Source: Gossypium raimondii (taxonomy: Eukaryota; Streptophyta; Magnoliopsida; Malvales; Malvaceae). Taken from it: a stretch of DNA of 64,000 nt. The notes under the pieces were generated by a model that saw only the letters and a program-made list of their open reading frames with translations, did no database searches and had not been told where the DNA came from. Position numbers and translations under genes: made by a program. The stretch spans positions 35,295,250-35,359,249 of the forward strand of contig NC_068577.1 of NCBI RefSeq assembly GCF_025698545.1, in the 5' to 3' direction. Shown here one piece after another: positions 35,836-48,184 of this stretch; the stretch's first letter is position 1, and each line of letters opens with the position of its first letter.

Positions 35836-36945
35836 TTAAGCAGCGGAAGGGGCGTTAATACGGTGAACAAAGCCGCCGGCCTTTGACAAAGCTGCCAAAA
35901 GCAGTTGCAGGCCGCTTTGCTTATCCTCATCAGCTTCTGCTGCTTGGCCAGAAGCCACGACATTGTTGTAGTCAAGCGACTCATCATCGTAAATCTCCCA
36001 CCATTTAGCCACCAGCGTCTTAATGTCTTCCCTGTCCATGTTGTCTTCTTTGCCGGTATACCTCCAGGGTTTGGAGCCAGCAGCACAGTAGTGAACCACC
36101 TTGGCCTTGTCTAGCTCAATGTTCTCAGGGTGGCGCCATAGCATGGCCATCACCAGGTTGTAAATGGGAGGGATGGGCCTGTAAATGTCCCTAAAGTACA
36201 TGTTCAGATAATCCTGCTCCGCAAATGGGGTAGGAGGGGTGACTTTGAGGGTAGTCAAGAGGTCCTCATATGTAGAAAGGCTAGGTTCATATACAAACAT
36301 TCCAGCGTTGAAGTAAAGAGGAGGTTTAGGACCAAGCTGCGAAGGCCATTGGACCCTATCAGGGCACTGCTGGCAGTAGCCGATCTTGTACTGAGGGTGT
36401 GGCTCCATGTTTTCTCACAGAAGCAGTCCATCACAGCATAAAAGTAACCATCTTCCATGTCAAACAAGTGGTCTATGTTATCGAATACTTGGATGTCTCC
36501 GTCCAAGTATATCATCTTGGAATACTCCACAAACTGCAGATTTTTTTTTTTTTGAATATAAAAAAGTAAGAAAATGATTCATTTTCAAACATGCAAAAAA
36601 AAAAAAGAAGAAGATATGAAAATATACCTCCCAGATACGCAGCTTGGAATAGTTGATGACATAGTAGGCCATGGCAAACTGGGTCTGGTTCTCAGGTGGG
36701 TACACAGGCTCGATCTCCCGGATTATGCAGCCCTGGTCCACCAGAATCTTCCTGTGTTCTTCTGGGACGTCGGGCAAAAGCGCCACGACAAGTGGGTACT
36801 TGCTGTTCACCTTCCTCAGTCCCTTGGCTAAACCCACCACGCCCTTGACGTAGTCTCCGTTCCCAGCCAAGAACGTAACATAAGCCCTCTTGGGAGCCTT
36901 GGCAGTGACAGTGGCAGCTTTGGTAGTGGTGATGTTAGGGGCCAT
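35836..36945 (-). CDS. GolS: Galactinol synthase (GT8), with an apparent 1-base deletion
   Basis: Galactinol synthase transfers galactose from UDP-galactose to myo-inositol, the first committed step to raffinose-family sugars, and acts in the cytosol. Exon 1 is 36945-36628 (start MAPNITTTKAAT); exon 2 runs from 36533 to the stop at 35836-35838. Visible GT8 motifs are DGDIQVF (metal-binding DxD), YFNAGMFV and HYCAAGSKPW, and the protein ends in the family's hydrophobic APSAA. In exon 2 the frame changes at about 36391-36399: SHT is read in one frame and QYKIGYC in the next, where the family has SHTPQ. One base seems lost, which would truncate the protein. With that base the length would be 338 residues, normal for the family. 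It is either a sequencing error or a recent pseudogene. An earlier in-frame ATG upstream is judged to lie in the leader because the family starts at MAPN. Confidence 0.85.
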
Positions 36946-37086
36946 GATGGTAAAAGGGTGTGTTTGGTTTGAAGGAAAATGAGGTTGGGACTTGTAGTTT
37001 TGAGGGGAAATTGGTGTTTTGGTTTGGTAGTTGGTATTATGCAAGTGGAAGTTGAGGTGCTGAAGGATGTGGGGAGGTGGGGGGGC

Positions 37087-37093
37087 TTATATA
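37087..37093 (-). promoter_or_regulatory. Probable TATA box of galactinol synthase
   Basis: The minus strand reads TATATAAGCCCCC about 145 bases before the MAPN start codon. A TGGGCCAACGCG stretch lies just upstream on the same strand at about 37110-37125. No stress element was identified with certainty. The 300 bases beyond it (37094-37396) are AT-rich promoter or flank without a gene. Confidence 0.5.
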
Positions 37094-37717
37094 GGAATTA
37101 GGAATCTAAACAACGCGTTGGCCCACCCAAAAAAAGTAAAGCGATAATATTTCTTTTTTAATAATTATTTTTTATTATACTTTTAATATATACATATTGA
37201 ACCCTGCATCAAATCTAAATTTTATTTAAATTCCGTTACAAATAAAATTATATACTTCATTCACAAAATATGCCCTCATCCAAATATAAATTAGTCTATT
37301 CAAGTATGTCTCACTTTGCAAGGGCATATGTGATGGGAGACTATTCACTAATTATTACTTTTACATATACGTGTGTATATGCGAGAGCACACAAGTTGAT
37401 GATAATTGTGAATGTCGAAATCAACTTTTATTTTGGAAAAAAATAAAAATTAGTTGTCGATAAAAATTTAGAGTCACCATCAATCTTTTATTAAGGTGTG
37501 ATTGGATCACCTAAAATAATTTTGGTCTACGATTTTTAGAAAAAATAGGTTCGGGAGTCAGTTACGTACGAGGAAGAATTAGAACCCTCGTAACGCCCAA
37601 AATTTGGTACCAAGTTGATTAATTAGTGTCTTAATGTCGAGAGTTAATAAATATGATCCTTAGTTAAATTAAATTATTTATTAAGACTTTCTCATCTTGA
37701 AAAAAAAAATATCACAC

Positions 37718-38056
37718 CCAATGCGTTAGGGCACAATATTTTATTCTTTTCAAGATGAGTTGGTCCAAAAAACTCGTGTAATAAAATTTAAGAAAATATT
37801 TAATCGTTTAAAATTTATGAAGAAATTGCAGCCCAATACATTAGGGCACGATTTCTTAATATCCCAAACATTGAATATTTCCTTTATTTTTTAGAAAATC
37901 TTTATCTCGAGAAATCAACGCGTCACATCCAATACGTTAGGACACAACATATTGAATTCCCGATGTCAAATTTTTATTTTATTTTTGATCAAAGAGAAAT
38001 TCTCGATTGTTAGATTTAACGAAGAAAATCGGAACCCAATACGTTAGGGCTCAATT
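37718..38056. repeat. Four spaced copies of an ACCCAATACGTTAGGGC phrase
   Basis: CCCAATGCGTTAGGGCAC, CCCAATACATTAGGGCAC, TCCAATACGTTAGGACAC and CCCAATACGTTAGGGCTC occur about 100 bases apart (starts about 37718, 37832, 37928 and 38036). Each is near a TCTCGA or TTTCTT stretch. It is a diverged tandem repeat of about 100 bases within the LTR. Confidence 0.65.
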
Positions 38057-38614
38057 TTCTCGAAAATCCTAAATACGAGTATTATCTCTGTTTTGAAAAG
38101 TTCTATTTTTAAATTCGAGTAAAAAGATGACGTATTGTATGTATGAATGTCACAATAACAAATACAACAATGGCATATAAATAATATAAAATAAATAAAC
38201 GAAATGAATATATAAAAAATAATCCATGACATGCAACATATCAAATGAATAAAAAATATAAATGTAAACACAATTAAATAGCGAATGAAGAAAGCAAGCA
38301 AAATAAATAAAGAAAAGAAGGTATATAGTATACACATAGAAATTATGAAGATTAAAAAATATACATGTGATTTACATATAAAACTTTGGATTATAAAATT
38401 ATATAATAAAATATATAATGCAAAGAAAGATATAAACGTATATATATAAGACATGTGTTAAAAATATATGTATTTGAGCATTTAAAAAAAGAGAATAAAT
38501 ATACACATTTATACATATAAATGTAAAAAAAAGTCGTTAAAAATATAAATATATACACATGTACATATATACAAATATATAAAAATAAAATAATAATTAC
38601 ATTATATTTTAAAA

Positions 38615-38618
<4 letters not shown>

Positions 38619-38650
<32 letters not shown>
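38619..38650. repeat. (AT)16 microsatellite
   Basis: An uninterrupted AT dinucleotide run in a longer AT-rich stretch (38100-38750). Confidence 0.95.
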
Positions 38651-38658
<8 letters not shown>

Positions 38659-40029
38659 TATACATATATACATAGATTAATAAAAAACATATGAAAGTTA
38701 TAAAAATAAAAATAATAATTACATTATTAATTTTAAGAAAAAAATAAAAAAAACTAAATTGAATCTGCAAATAAAAATCTGGGGCAAATTCGTAAATAAT
38801 TGAAGTCACAAGGACTAAATTGAACACGCGGTTTACGTAGAGGGACTAAAAGGAAATTTTCCCTACTTCTCTAAACGGCGTCGTTCATATTAGGACTAAA
38901 TTGAAATTTAAAATAAATAAAAGGGTAAATTTAGAAGATAAAAAAACTCAATTGCAAAAACATTAAAAGGCGGAGGGGCCAAAAGCGCAATTTGCCCATC
39001 CGCTCAAAAACACGTGGATCCTAGGCCGGGTCGGGTCGGATTCAAGTTGGTCCAGGCTTAAAACGGTGCCGTTTTGAAGGGCTATTTAAGCCAAACTTTA
39101 GTTAAAAAAAATTCAGTTTGTTTTAAAAAAAACAAAAAAAAACTTCAAAAAGTTCTCTCCCCTCCTCAGACGTCCGGCCAGAGTCCGGTCATCGGCCACC
39201 GCGCCGGCTGCCGATCTTCGGCGCCGGCACCACCATATGCGGTGGTCGAAAAAGGGGAAAACTTCTTTTTCAACTTCTTCGGCCCCCCTTAACCCGAATC
39301 CGGGCTCAAAAATTCCAAAAAAACATTAGAAGAAGCGAAGAAATCACGAAAACCCTTTGGTTTTCGGCCACCGATCCTCGGGGGTGGCTCCTTCAATCGC
39401 TTCAGAATCAAAGAAAGGTTGTTTCTTTCTTTTTACTTAGCTTATTCACATGCAAATAAGTAAAAAAAACATATGATCTAACAGTAGATTAATAAACTGT
39501 TAATAGCAACCTTTGAATCGATTTCTGCTTTTTTCCCTATTTGAACTCTCTGTTTTGTGAAACTAATAGCTTTTTTTTATTGATTTTCCAATCCGACCCC
39601 CATTATAGTATCTTCAATGGCTTTATATAGCCATTTCAAAATAAAAAACAAAGGAACAAATCTCTTCTTATTTGATTCGAGATCTTTGATTGTGTTTCCT
39701 TTTTCGTTTCTTTCTTGATGTGCAGGTATGAAGATTGGGGATGTGGCTCGTGCGAAGGCAGCTGCGACGATGTTAACCTTTAGAAACCCTAGGGTTTCTG
39801 ACTGTTTGGGCTATTAAATTTGGGGTTTGGTTTTGGGCCTCTGTTTGATTTGGGGTTTGGGCATATAGGCCCGTTGTAGTCTGGGCCTTTTAGACCCGGG
39901 CCAAAATAGGGTGTTACAATGAATTAGGAAATCTCAGTGGAATAATGCATAAGTGTGTAGTTTTTTGGATTTATTATATATTATAGATGCGTTATTTAAG
40001 TTTTTTAATGATAGTTTTATCATTGTTAT

Positions 40030-41690
40030 AGAAAAAGGTCGGTTTTGCTTGGCTGAGTGAATATCAGCAGAGTTTCGAACAATTGAAAGTTATGCTAACA
40101 AAAGTTCCAGAATTTAATTTGGAATAGTATAGAGGTCTAGAATTATTAAAATATTTTGATCTGGTGATTGATTATCTCCCGAGTAAAGCTAATATTGTAG
40201 TTGATACGTTGAGTCGAAAAGCTTTGTTCACATTGAGGGCAATGAATATTCAATTGAGTTTGAGTCGGAATGGTACTATTATTGTTGAGTTGAGAGTTAA
40301 AGTGTTATTTCTTTAGAGAATTCAAGAGTTTCAGAGAATCAATTCGAATTTGTTAGCTAAATGGGAGCCATTTCAGAATGGTCAAATCACTGATTTCAGT
40401 ATTGATAGTGATGAAAGTCTGGATTTCTAAAATTGAGTATGAGTACCTAATGATCCTAAAGTTAAAAGAGATATTATGTGGGAAGCCTATAGCTGTATTT
40501 ATTCGATATATTCAGGTGATAACAAAATGTATAATGACTTGAAACAAAGATACTGATAGCAAGCAATGAAACGAGAAGTATCTGAGTTGTATCAAGACGT
40601 TTGATATATCAGCAAGCAAAAGTTGAGTATCAGGTTCTGTCAAGTTTGCTAAAGCCTATTAAGATTCCCGAGTGAAAATGAGAACATGTTACAATGGTTT
40701 TCATATCGAGACTATTGTTATCTCTAAAAAAAGAAATATTCAATCTGGGTAATTGTTGACAAATTGACGAAAACAACTCACTTTATTTGCTTGAGAAACT
40801 AACTGAGTTATACGTTTTTGAGACTGTTAGATTGCACGCCGTGCCGTTATATATATTATTTCTTATTCTGATCCAAGGTTTACTTCCAGGCTTGGAGTAA
40901 GTTACATAAGACCTTGGGTACTAGACTAAATTTATGTACAACATTTCATTCTCAAACTGATAAACAATCTGAACGTGTTATTTAGATTTTAGAAGGCAAC
41001 TACAATGTTGTATAAAAGAAATTCTACCGTGAACAAAGTTTGTATTTGATAATCGTTATCAGTGGAATATCAAAATGGCACTATGAGGCTTTATGAAGAT
41101 GCAATTACATAATTCCTTTGTACTGATCAGAATTGAATGATAATAAATTAGCAGAAACTGAATTGTTATGTGAAACAGAAGGAAATGTTCAGTTTATTGA
41201 TATTGTTTGAAAGTTTTCTCTGATCGTCAGAAATTGTATACTGATCTAAACAGAAAATATATCGAGTTTTAGATTGGTGACAAATTATTTCTGAAAGTCT
41301 CCCTTTGAAAGAAGGTATTCCGGTTTAGCTGTATGAAGTTTTTGAGAGAATTAGTCCTATGGTTTACAGGCTAGTATTACCTTCGGAGCTCGAAAAGATT
41401 CATAATGTTTTCCACGTTTCGATGCTACAACGGTATAGATCAGATTCCTCTTACATGATTACTCTCGATGAGATAGAAATACAACCTGACTTGTTATATG
41501 TAGAAGAATCAGTCAAAATTTTAGCTTTGTAAATAAAAGAACTATGGAATTTAATGAGTATCGTTAGTGAAAGTTTTGTGGCACTGACATGATACTAAAG
41601 AAGCTACGTGGGAAAGCAAAAAAAATCTATGAGATCACATTACCCGAATCTATTCGCAAGTAAAAATTTAAAGGTTGAAATTTCCTAACA
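40030..41690 (+). mobile_element. Heavily decayed Ty3/gypsy pol (RNase H, integrase, chromodomain side)
   Basis: Recognisable pieces in order: an RT-connection piece (WLSEYQQSFEQLK), a jump to the end of RNase H (SKANIVVDTLSRKALF), the integrase zinc region (DNKMYNDLKQRY), integrase core scraps, and the C-terminal LEKIHNVFHVSML (nucleotides about 41390-41430). These match the same segments of the chromovirus at 48185-51021. Stops and shifts are frequent. It is older than that copy. Confidence 0.75.
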
Positions 41691-41696
41691 GGGCAA

Positions 41697-42760
41697 AGTT
41701 TTAATAGCCCGTTTTTAAGTGGTGTCAAAAATAATGGTTTCGAGACCACAATTCCAACGAGTGATTCCGTAAATATTTTTATTTAATATTTACGAGCCAA
41801 GTATTATGATATAGTGAATTTTGATTTGATAATTTCATTTAATTGGATAATTAGTTAAGTACAAGTGGTTCGATTCTAAAGTCAAGTAGTTTCGGAAAAT
41901 GAGGTATTAGGACCTTGTTCCATAAATTGAGATATTTACAGAGTTGTTGTATAGGTGTATTTAATTTTGGTTCGAAAATTTTAACGATTTGATAGTTAAT
42001 TAAGGAAAATTGATTAAATCATAAAAATCGTAAAATTTTATCGCTTTTATTTATAAAGGTTAAATGGCTTAATTAATAATTAATTAAGGCCTAATGTCAC
42101 AATTTAACATCTTTTAAATATTTGTATGGTTAGTGCTCACATTTTTTGTCTTAATTATATTATGTTACATTTTTTGTCTTTTTATCATTTTCTTCTCTTC
42201 CAACTGAAGAACACCATTGCTGAGATTAGGCAACTTTGTCTAAGCTTTCAACGATGCATGTAAGTACTTTTGATGTTCATTTTTCGTAATTTTTATATTT
42301 TTGAGATCGCTACAATTATGTCTAGCTAACTCATTTCTCCATTTTCAAAACTGTCAAAGATATAAAAAGCTTCCATTGATGTTATTTGAGGTTTTTGAAT
42401 GTTTATGGTAGATTTGGAAGTTATGAAATGTTTAAGAATTATTTGATAAAATAAATTTTGTTAATTTTTGCATTTAGGGACTAAATTGTGAACATGTCAA
42501 AAGTGACTTTAAATTTCTATAAATTTGAATTTTTGAGGGTTGTAGAAGGACATAACTGAAACTGGAATGAAAAACAAAGCTCAATTGTGAAAGTTATACT
42601 TGGTTCGGTTTTAGAGACTAAATTGAATAAAATATAAAACTTTGGAGAAATTATGTAAAATAAAATTAAAAGATTACAAGCATGAATTCTATGACGGTGA
42701 TCGGAAACCACATTCTTAAAATTTCTTCGCTTAGAAAAGATATGGTGAATGTCTAGTGAA
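41697..42760 (+). mobile_element. 3' LTR remnant of the decayed gypsy element
   Basis: Follows the pol remnant directly. Its start resembles the LTRs at 44190 and (reversed) 59171, with TTTTTAAGTGGTGTCA, ATGGTTTCGAGACCAC (41736-41751) and ATTTAATATTTACGAG. The right border is not defined. Confidence 0.55.
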
Positions 42761-43900
42761 TTTTCACAAAAATATGTTTTGTGCGCGTCAAAAACCTTCA
42801 AAAGACGTAGATCATGATACCATTGAAGGAAGACATGTTAAAGAAAATATGATTAAATTATTGCAGTTAAAAAAAGTAGTGCCCCTTCTTACATATATTC
42901 CTCTATTTTTGGTTTTATATACATATGTTATATTGATTAATATTCATTCTCCATGGTGTAATACAAACAAGCAACATCACCAAGGGGTGTCGGTAATCCA
43001 CTCTATTTATTTCGTGTGGGGTGACAAGCCATGTGTCATCTCCATGTTTAGAAGTCGGTGATTTTCTTGTTTGAATCAACGGTTTTATTTTAAAATTCAA
43101 AGTTTCTAGTTAAGTTAGTTGGGATAATCTTCTTTATTATATGGATAATTGACTCACCGACCAAATTTGTGTGATAATTTTCTTTTTGGAACTCCCACCC
43201 CATGTTTTACGTTTATTTTTGTGTTTGGTGGGGTAAGATTACATAAGGTTAGATTAGACTTTGGGTTGCTTGTAACTTGTAAATTAACAACTGTCACTAC
43301 CTCTTTTAATAATCTATTTCGTGGCCATAATCTAAATACTAAAGACCCCACCCCATTTGTTAGGAGGAAACCCTCTGCTATCATGTTTCTTTCACTTACG
43401 ACAATGCATGCCTTCTACATCTACTATCGTAAAAATTATTTAATTATTTTCCTTTTACCTACCCTTTTAATACTTTTATTTTTAAGATTTAAACATGTTT
43501 TTTTGTTCATGATTTATCACATTATAATAATATTTAAATCATAATTACATATTTTCAAATCTTCCTTACATCCTAATTTGTTATAATGATTATATAAATG
43601 TAAAACAACCTCTATTTTACAAAATAATTTAAAATAAAAATCATCATGACAGTTATAAATATATATGCGGGTATGATATTTACCTTGTAAATATTAATTT
43701 TGACAATTATTATTTGATAATAATTTATTATTTAAGAGTTTTATTGTTAAAAATATTATTGTAATCATTTTTAAAATTTTCTCATTGTATTGAAATTTTA
43801 TTGGTAGATTTATTAATATAATACAAAATTACAAATAATAGTCAAATAAACCCTGCTACAACTTATAATATAATATAACACAAATTGAACGAAAACAATT
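42761..43900. other. AT-rich non-genic stretch
   Basis: No supported gene. Short open frames at 42756-43061 and 43149-43544 have no recognisable domain. Confidence 0.35.
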
Positions 43901-43919
43901 ATAAGAAATGAAAACAAAA

Positions 43920-44189
43920 CCTACACTTTGTTTTGAGCTGGGAAAAAACACAAGTTTGTCCTTAATGTTGAATGCCCTCTTCTAACCAACGTGAGGCTAG
44001 GGCCTGTTGGAGGGACTCTACTGAGATATCTCATTGCTATATTTTTTTCCAGAATAAGCATTACCTTACAAAAGCAACATGAGAGTTATCTAACGACATC
44101 TAGTTGATGAACTCTAAAAAAGGCCAAGTACTCTGGTCAAATGTTATACGTTAGTGCTTATGGGATTCTTTGTAGAAGTGAAGCACAAT
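43920..44189 (+). mobile_element. Possible 5' gag part of a copia element split by a gypsy LTR
   Basis: The bases before 44190, joined past the inserted LTR to those after 59760, read as a continuous gag-like frame (..EVKHN + GIELDANTQ..). A LQKQHESY stretch at about 44073 resembles copia gag. This is the presumed left part of the element at 59761-62640. The evidence is weak apart from the target duplication at the junction. Confidence 0.45.
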
Positions 44190-44869
44190 TGTAACAGCCT
44201 ATTTTTCAGTGGTGTCGAATACAGTGGTTTCGAGATCATAATTTTGATCAGTAAGTTGGTAAATATTAATTATTTAATATTTACGAGTCCATTAGAGTGT
44301 CGTATTAAAGTTTGATTTAGTAATTTTTATGTTTGGTTTGTTAATTAGGTAAAAGGACTAAATTGTAAAAGTTGAAAGAGTCGATCACTATTAGTTTAAA
44401 TGTGTTGAATGGCCTTATTAGTTAATTATACCATTAGTATGGACGGTTAAGGTTATGATTTGATTAAAATTCAAGGTTAATTTTAAGGGTAAATTAGTAA
44501 ATAGGTAAATATGTTAACATAAACAAAAGAAAAAGATGGTCAACTTCTTCTTCATTCTTTTCCAACACCGTTTACACCATTTTTAAACATGCTTAAGGTT
44601 CATCCAAGCTTCTAGGTGTGCCTGTAAGTGATTTTGGCTCCCGTTTTTAGTAAATTTTATGTTTTTGAGATCGTTGTAGCTTAATCTAGCTAACCTAGGG
44701 ACTATTTTGTAAAACTGTTAAAAGTTTTAGGACTTGACATGAATGAATTTTAAGTGTTTTTGAAGTTAGTTGATAGATTCATGAGTTTGATGGCCAAATA
44801 GGATCATTTTATAAAGTAATTTTAGTTAGTTTTGAACTTAATGATTGAATTGTTATAATGTAGAAATTA

Positions 44870-47572
44870 TGTAACACCTCTTACCCGAGACCGTTGCTGG
44901 AGTCGAGCACGAGGCATTACTTAGCTTATCTTATTAATTCGGAGCATAAAAATTTGCTTTGAAAATTAATTTCACTATTTATAGCAAACCTGTCCAATCG
45001 CGCAGCAGTTACTAAATTAATTATAACTCGAGCTATGGAACTCAAAATTTAACTCCGTAAATTTTCCTTGAAACTAGACTCATATATATATTTACCATAA
45101 AATTTTTAGAATTTTTAGTTCAGCAAATTAGTACAGTTTATTAGTTAAAATCTCCCATGTTTCACTAATTGACTGTTCTGACCTCTTGTTACTAAAAATA
45201 AATTTTATCATTGTAGGATTTTCATATGGTGTTCTCACTTGTTCCTGCAGAAAATAGACTCAATAAGAAATCCATACATATAAATTAAAACTCATAAATC
45301 TTTTTGTACAATTTGTAGTGATTTTCTAAAATCAGAACAGGGGACTCCAAAAACAGTTCTGACCCTGTCTCACTAAAATTCATATATGTCAAAATATAAA
45401 ATTTCTTTTTCTATACCGTTACTTTTCCACGAAAATAGACTAAAAATATTTAATTCCATATATCATTCACCATCTAATTCATTTTATACCATCCTAGGTG
45501 ATTTTTCAAAGTCACGTCACTGTGCTGCCTGAATTCTGTTTCTTTACAAAATTTCACCCTTTCATGATTTCCATACATAATTTATCACCTAGACTTTTAT
45601 AACAACAAACACTTTCATACTTAACCATTTTAATAACCATTCATCATTAAATACCTACACACCATTCTTTAGCAAAATCATAATTACAAACATGCAAAAT
45701 AACTAAATCCCTATACATGCCATAACTCAAACGTGTTTCATCATAAAATACCGAGCAGTTGTTCTTGATAGTGTAGACGATCTCCGATTTCTTTAGGATC
45801 CTTGAAGCAGCTTTGCAATACTAAAAGAGAAAGAAAAATAAAAGAAGTAAGCATTAAACTTAGTAAGTTTACTAGCAAATAAATAACAACATTTAACAGA
45901 AATGATTATACTCAAATGTCAAGGTCTCTAATTTACTCTTTAATTAATCTCATTCTCATTCTCTTGCTTGTTTACTTAGTTAACTCGTGATCAAACTTAC
46001 TCTTCCCTTGTTGAAACGTTGAGTATCAATTGATAATATAATAAGTTCTTAACTCTTATAACTTATCTGAGCTTGCCATTTATGTTTTTAACTGAACCTT
46101 CCTAAACATGATTCGTTTATTAGCCCGTTGAGCTACATTGGAATAATAAGGATACTCGGGTCTCTTCTAATAATAACATGCCAAAGCCATGTCCCAGACA
46201 TGGTCTTACATGGGATGTTCTCATGTCAGTTCCCATGCCATGTCCCAGACATGGTCTTACTGAGGACCTCTCATCTCGGTTAACGCCATGTCCTGCACAT
46301 GGTCTTACATGGGACTTCTCATCTCGGTGCCAATGCCATGTCCCAGACATGGTCTTACATGGGACCTCTTTACCCAAATGTCATGACATTCGTATCCAGT
46401 ACTATCCTTATATATCAACAAGACTTTTTAATTTTAATTCTATATCATTTCATGCTTGGATCAACATTAAATAAATTCATAATATAAATTCATATTTTCT
46501 GGAAAATAACAATATTAATGAAAATTATTGAAATATTGTATTTATTTACCGTAAACTTACATCGGTATCAAATATAGCCCAATTCACCAACTTAGTCTTC
46601 AACTTTATTCTTCCCTTTGTCTAACTTCGAGTTTTGTTCTTCTTGATCTAAAATAGAAAATTTAACTTATTTAATACTCACATTTATCAAAACAGCCCTA
46701 GACTCTAACTTTGTCAAAATTACAATTTTGCCCCTAAACTTTTACATAATTACATTTTTCCCCAAGGCTCGGAAATTAAACTTCATCTCATATTCTTATG
46801 TTTTATAACATGCTGAACATTTTTCGCTTCTATGACAACATCAAATTCCCACTCTAGCATGTACTTGTGAACATTAGGTATTTTACCGATTATGGAGTTT
46901 TACTCGTTTTCGCTTATAATCGACTAGCAAAAATTGTTTAACATAATTTATAGCTTCATATTATACCTTAAAACATCAAAATAAACACTTTTCAACTATG
47001 GGTATTTTTCCAAATATAAACCCTAGGTTAAATAATTGCTAGAATAAGCTAAATTAAGCTACCGGGATCTCAAAAACGTAAAGAACATTAAAAACATGGC
47101 TTAGAATCACTTACTATGAGCTTGAAAAAGTATGAAAACCCTAGCTATGGAGTCTCTTCAAATTCGGCAGCAAGCATATGGAGAAGATGATATTTTTGCC
47201 ATCTTTTCCCCTTTTTATTCTTTTTATTATTCACTTACTAAAATACCCTCATTAAAACTTTAGTTATTTTTATCTATGCATGTCTATTTTTGTCCATGGA
47301 AATTTTATGGTCTAATTACTATTTAAGCACCTCTACTTTAATTATGCACTTCAAATAAATCCTTTATCATCTAAAACTCATATTTACCCACTTTTGCATT
47401 TAAGTCCTAATAGGCAATTTAGGCATGCAATCAATAAAATTTCTTATCAATACTCTAATACTTATATCTAATCACTCGATAAATCATAAAAATTAATAAT
47501 AAATTTTCTCTTTAGATCAGATTTGTGGTTACGAAACCACTATTCCGATAACATTAAATTTGGGCCATTACA
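44870..47572 (-). mobile_element. Solo LTR nested in the LTR of 44190
   Basis: 2703 bases, with TGTAACACCTC at the left and GGGCCATTACA at the right. The target duplication AATTA is at 44865-44869 and 47573-47577. No coding sequence is inside. Orientation is minus: the LTR start is at 47572, judged by the GTGGTT..AACCAC palindrome (47525-47540) that lies near the start of related LTRs. Confidence 0.85.
46185..46372. repeat. Tandem repeat of about 60 bases in solo LTR
   Basis: Four units, each with GCCATGTCCCAGACATGGTC (one reads CCTGCACATGGTC), followed by TTACATGGGA and a CTCATCTCGG-like stretch. The core CCATGTCCCAGACATGG is itself nearly palindromic. Confidence 0.85.
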
Positions 47573-48184
47573 AATTAACATGGAATTTTTGTAAAATTCA
47601 GTTGTTTAGGGGCTGTAGATGGACTATAATGAATTCAGCATAGAGGTTTTTGGGCTAATTGTGAAAAATATATAAGTTTTGGCTTTAGGGACTAAATTTT
47701 ATAAATGATAAAAGTTTAGGGTAAAATTATAAAATATAAATAAAAGGGTTTATATGCATAAGTTTAAATGTTTTAAGTTATTTTAATGGTTAATTGGATT
47801 AAAATTATCATATATATTAAGAAATAGATCAATCGGTAGACAAAAGAAGAAAAGGAAAAATTGATGAGTAGTCATCGATGTTGTATTTGCTTGATTCGAT
47901 TTAGGTAAGTTTGTATAGTGAATAAATTGATTTATTTTGTTATTTTGTGAATTACTAAATATCTATGTATGTTTCGATTGGATTTATTTGCATAGTAAAT
48001 ATTTAATTGTGGAATGAATCATATTGCAATGATATTATAGTTAAGGGTTATGATTGAAAGTGGAAAATTATATAGTTGAATTCATGTGATGAAGTAATGC
48101 ATAAGTAATTAAATGATATGGATATGAATTAAGGCCCGTATGAACCTTGTGAATACCTAGGATACAAATGACATGTCATTAGGA

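Larger units (their letters stand above)
37397..39918 (+). mobile_element. LTR-like repeat ending TGTTACA (solo or detached LTR)
   Basis: The block starts about TGATGATAATTGTG and ends AAAATAGGGTGTTACA. It lacks coding sequence, holds a phrase repeated four times (see 37718), an (AT)n tract, and 'GGACTAAATTGAA' phrases typical of cotton LTRs. No matching target duplication was found at the borders I chose, so the start is uncertain. Confidence 0.5.

Noticed and set aside
36946..37044. Earlier ATG giving a 33-residue extension of galactinol synthase
   Set aside because: The family begins at MAPN and the extension has no targeting pattern; galactinol synthases are cytosolic.
38044..38827. Minus-strand open frames rich in Ile, Tyr and Phe
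   Set aside because: They are translations of AT-repeat DNA within an LTR-like block.
42756..43544. Two plus-strand open frames (101 and 131 codons)
   Set aside because: No recognisable family, and they lie next to LTR remnants in AT-rich DNA.
46120..46474. Open frames through the tandem repeat (Met-Pro-Cys-Pro-Arg-His-Gly units)
   Set aside because: They arise from the 60-base repeat in the solo LTR. A repeat with unit length divisible by three gives open frames by chance.
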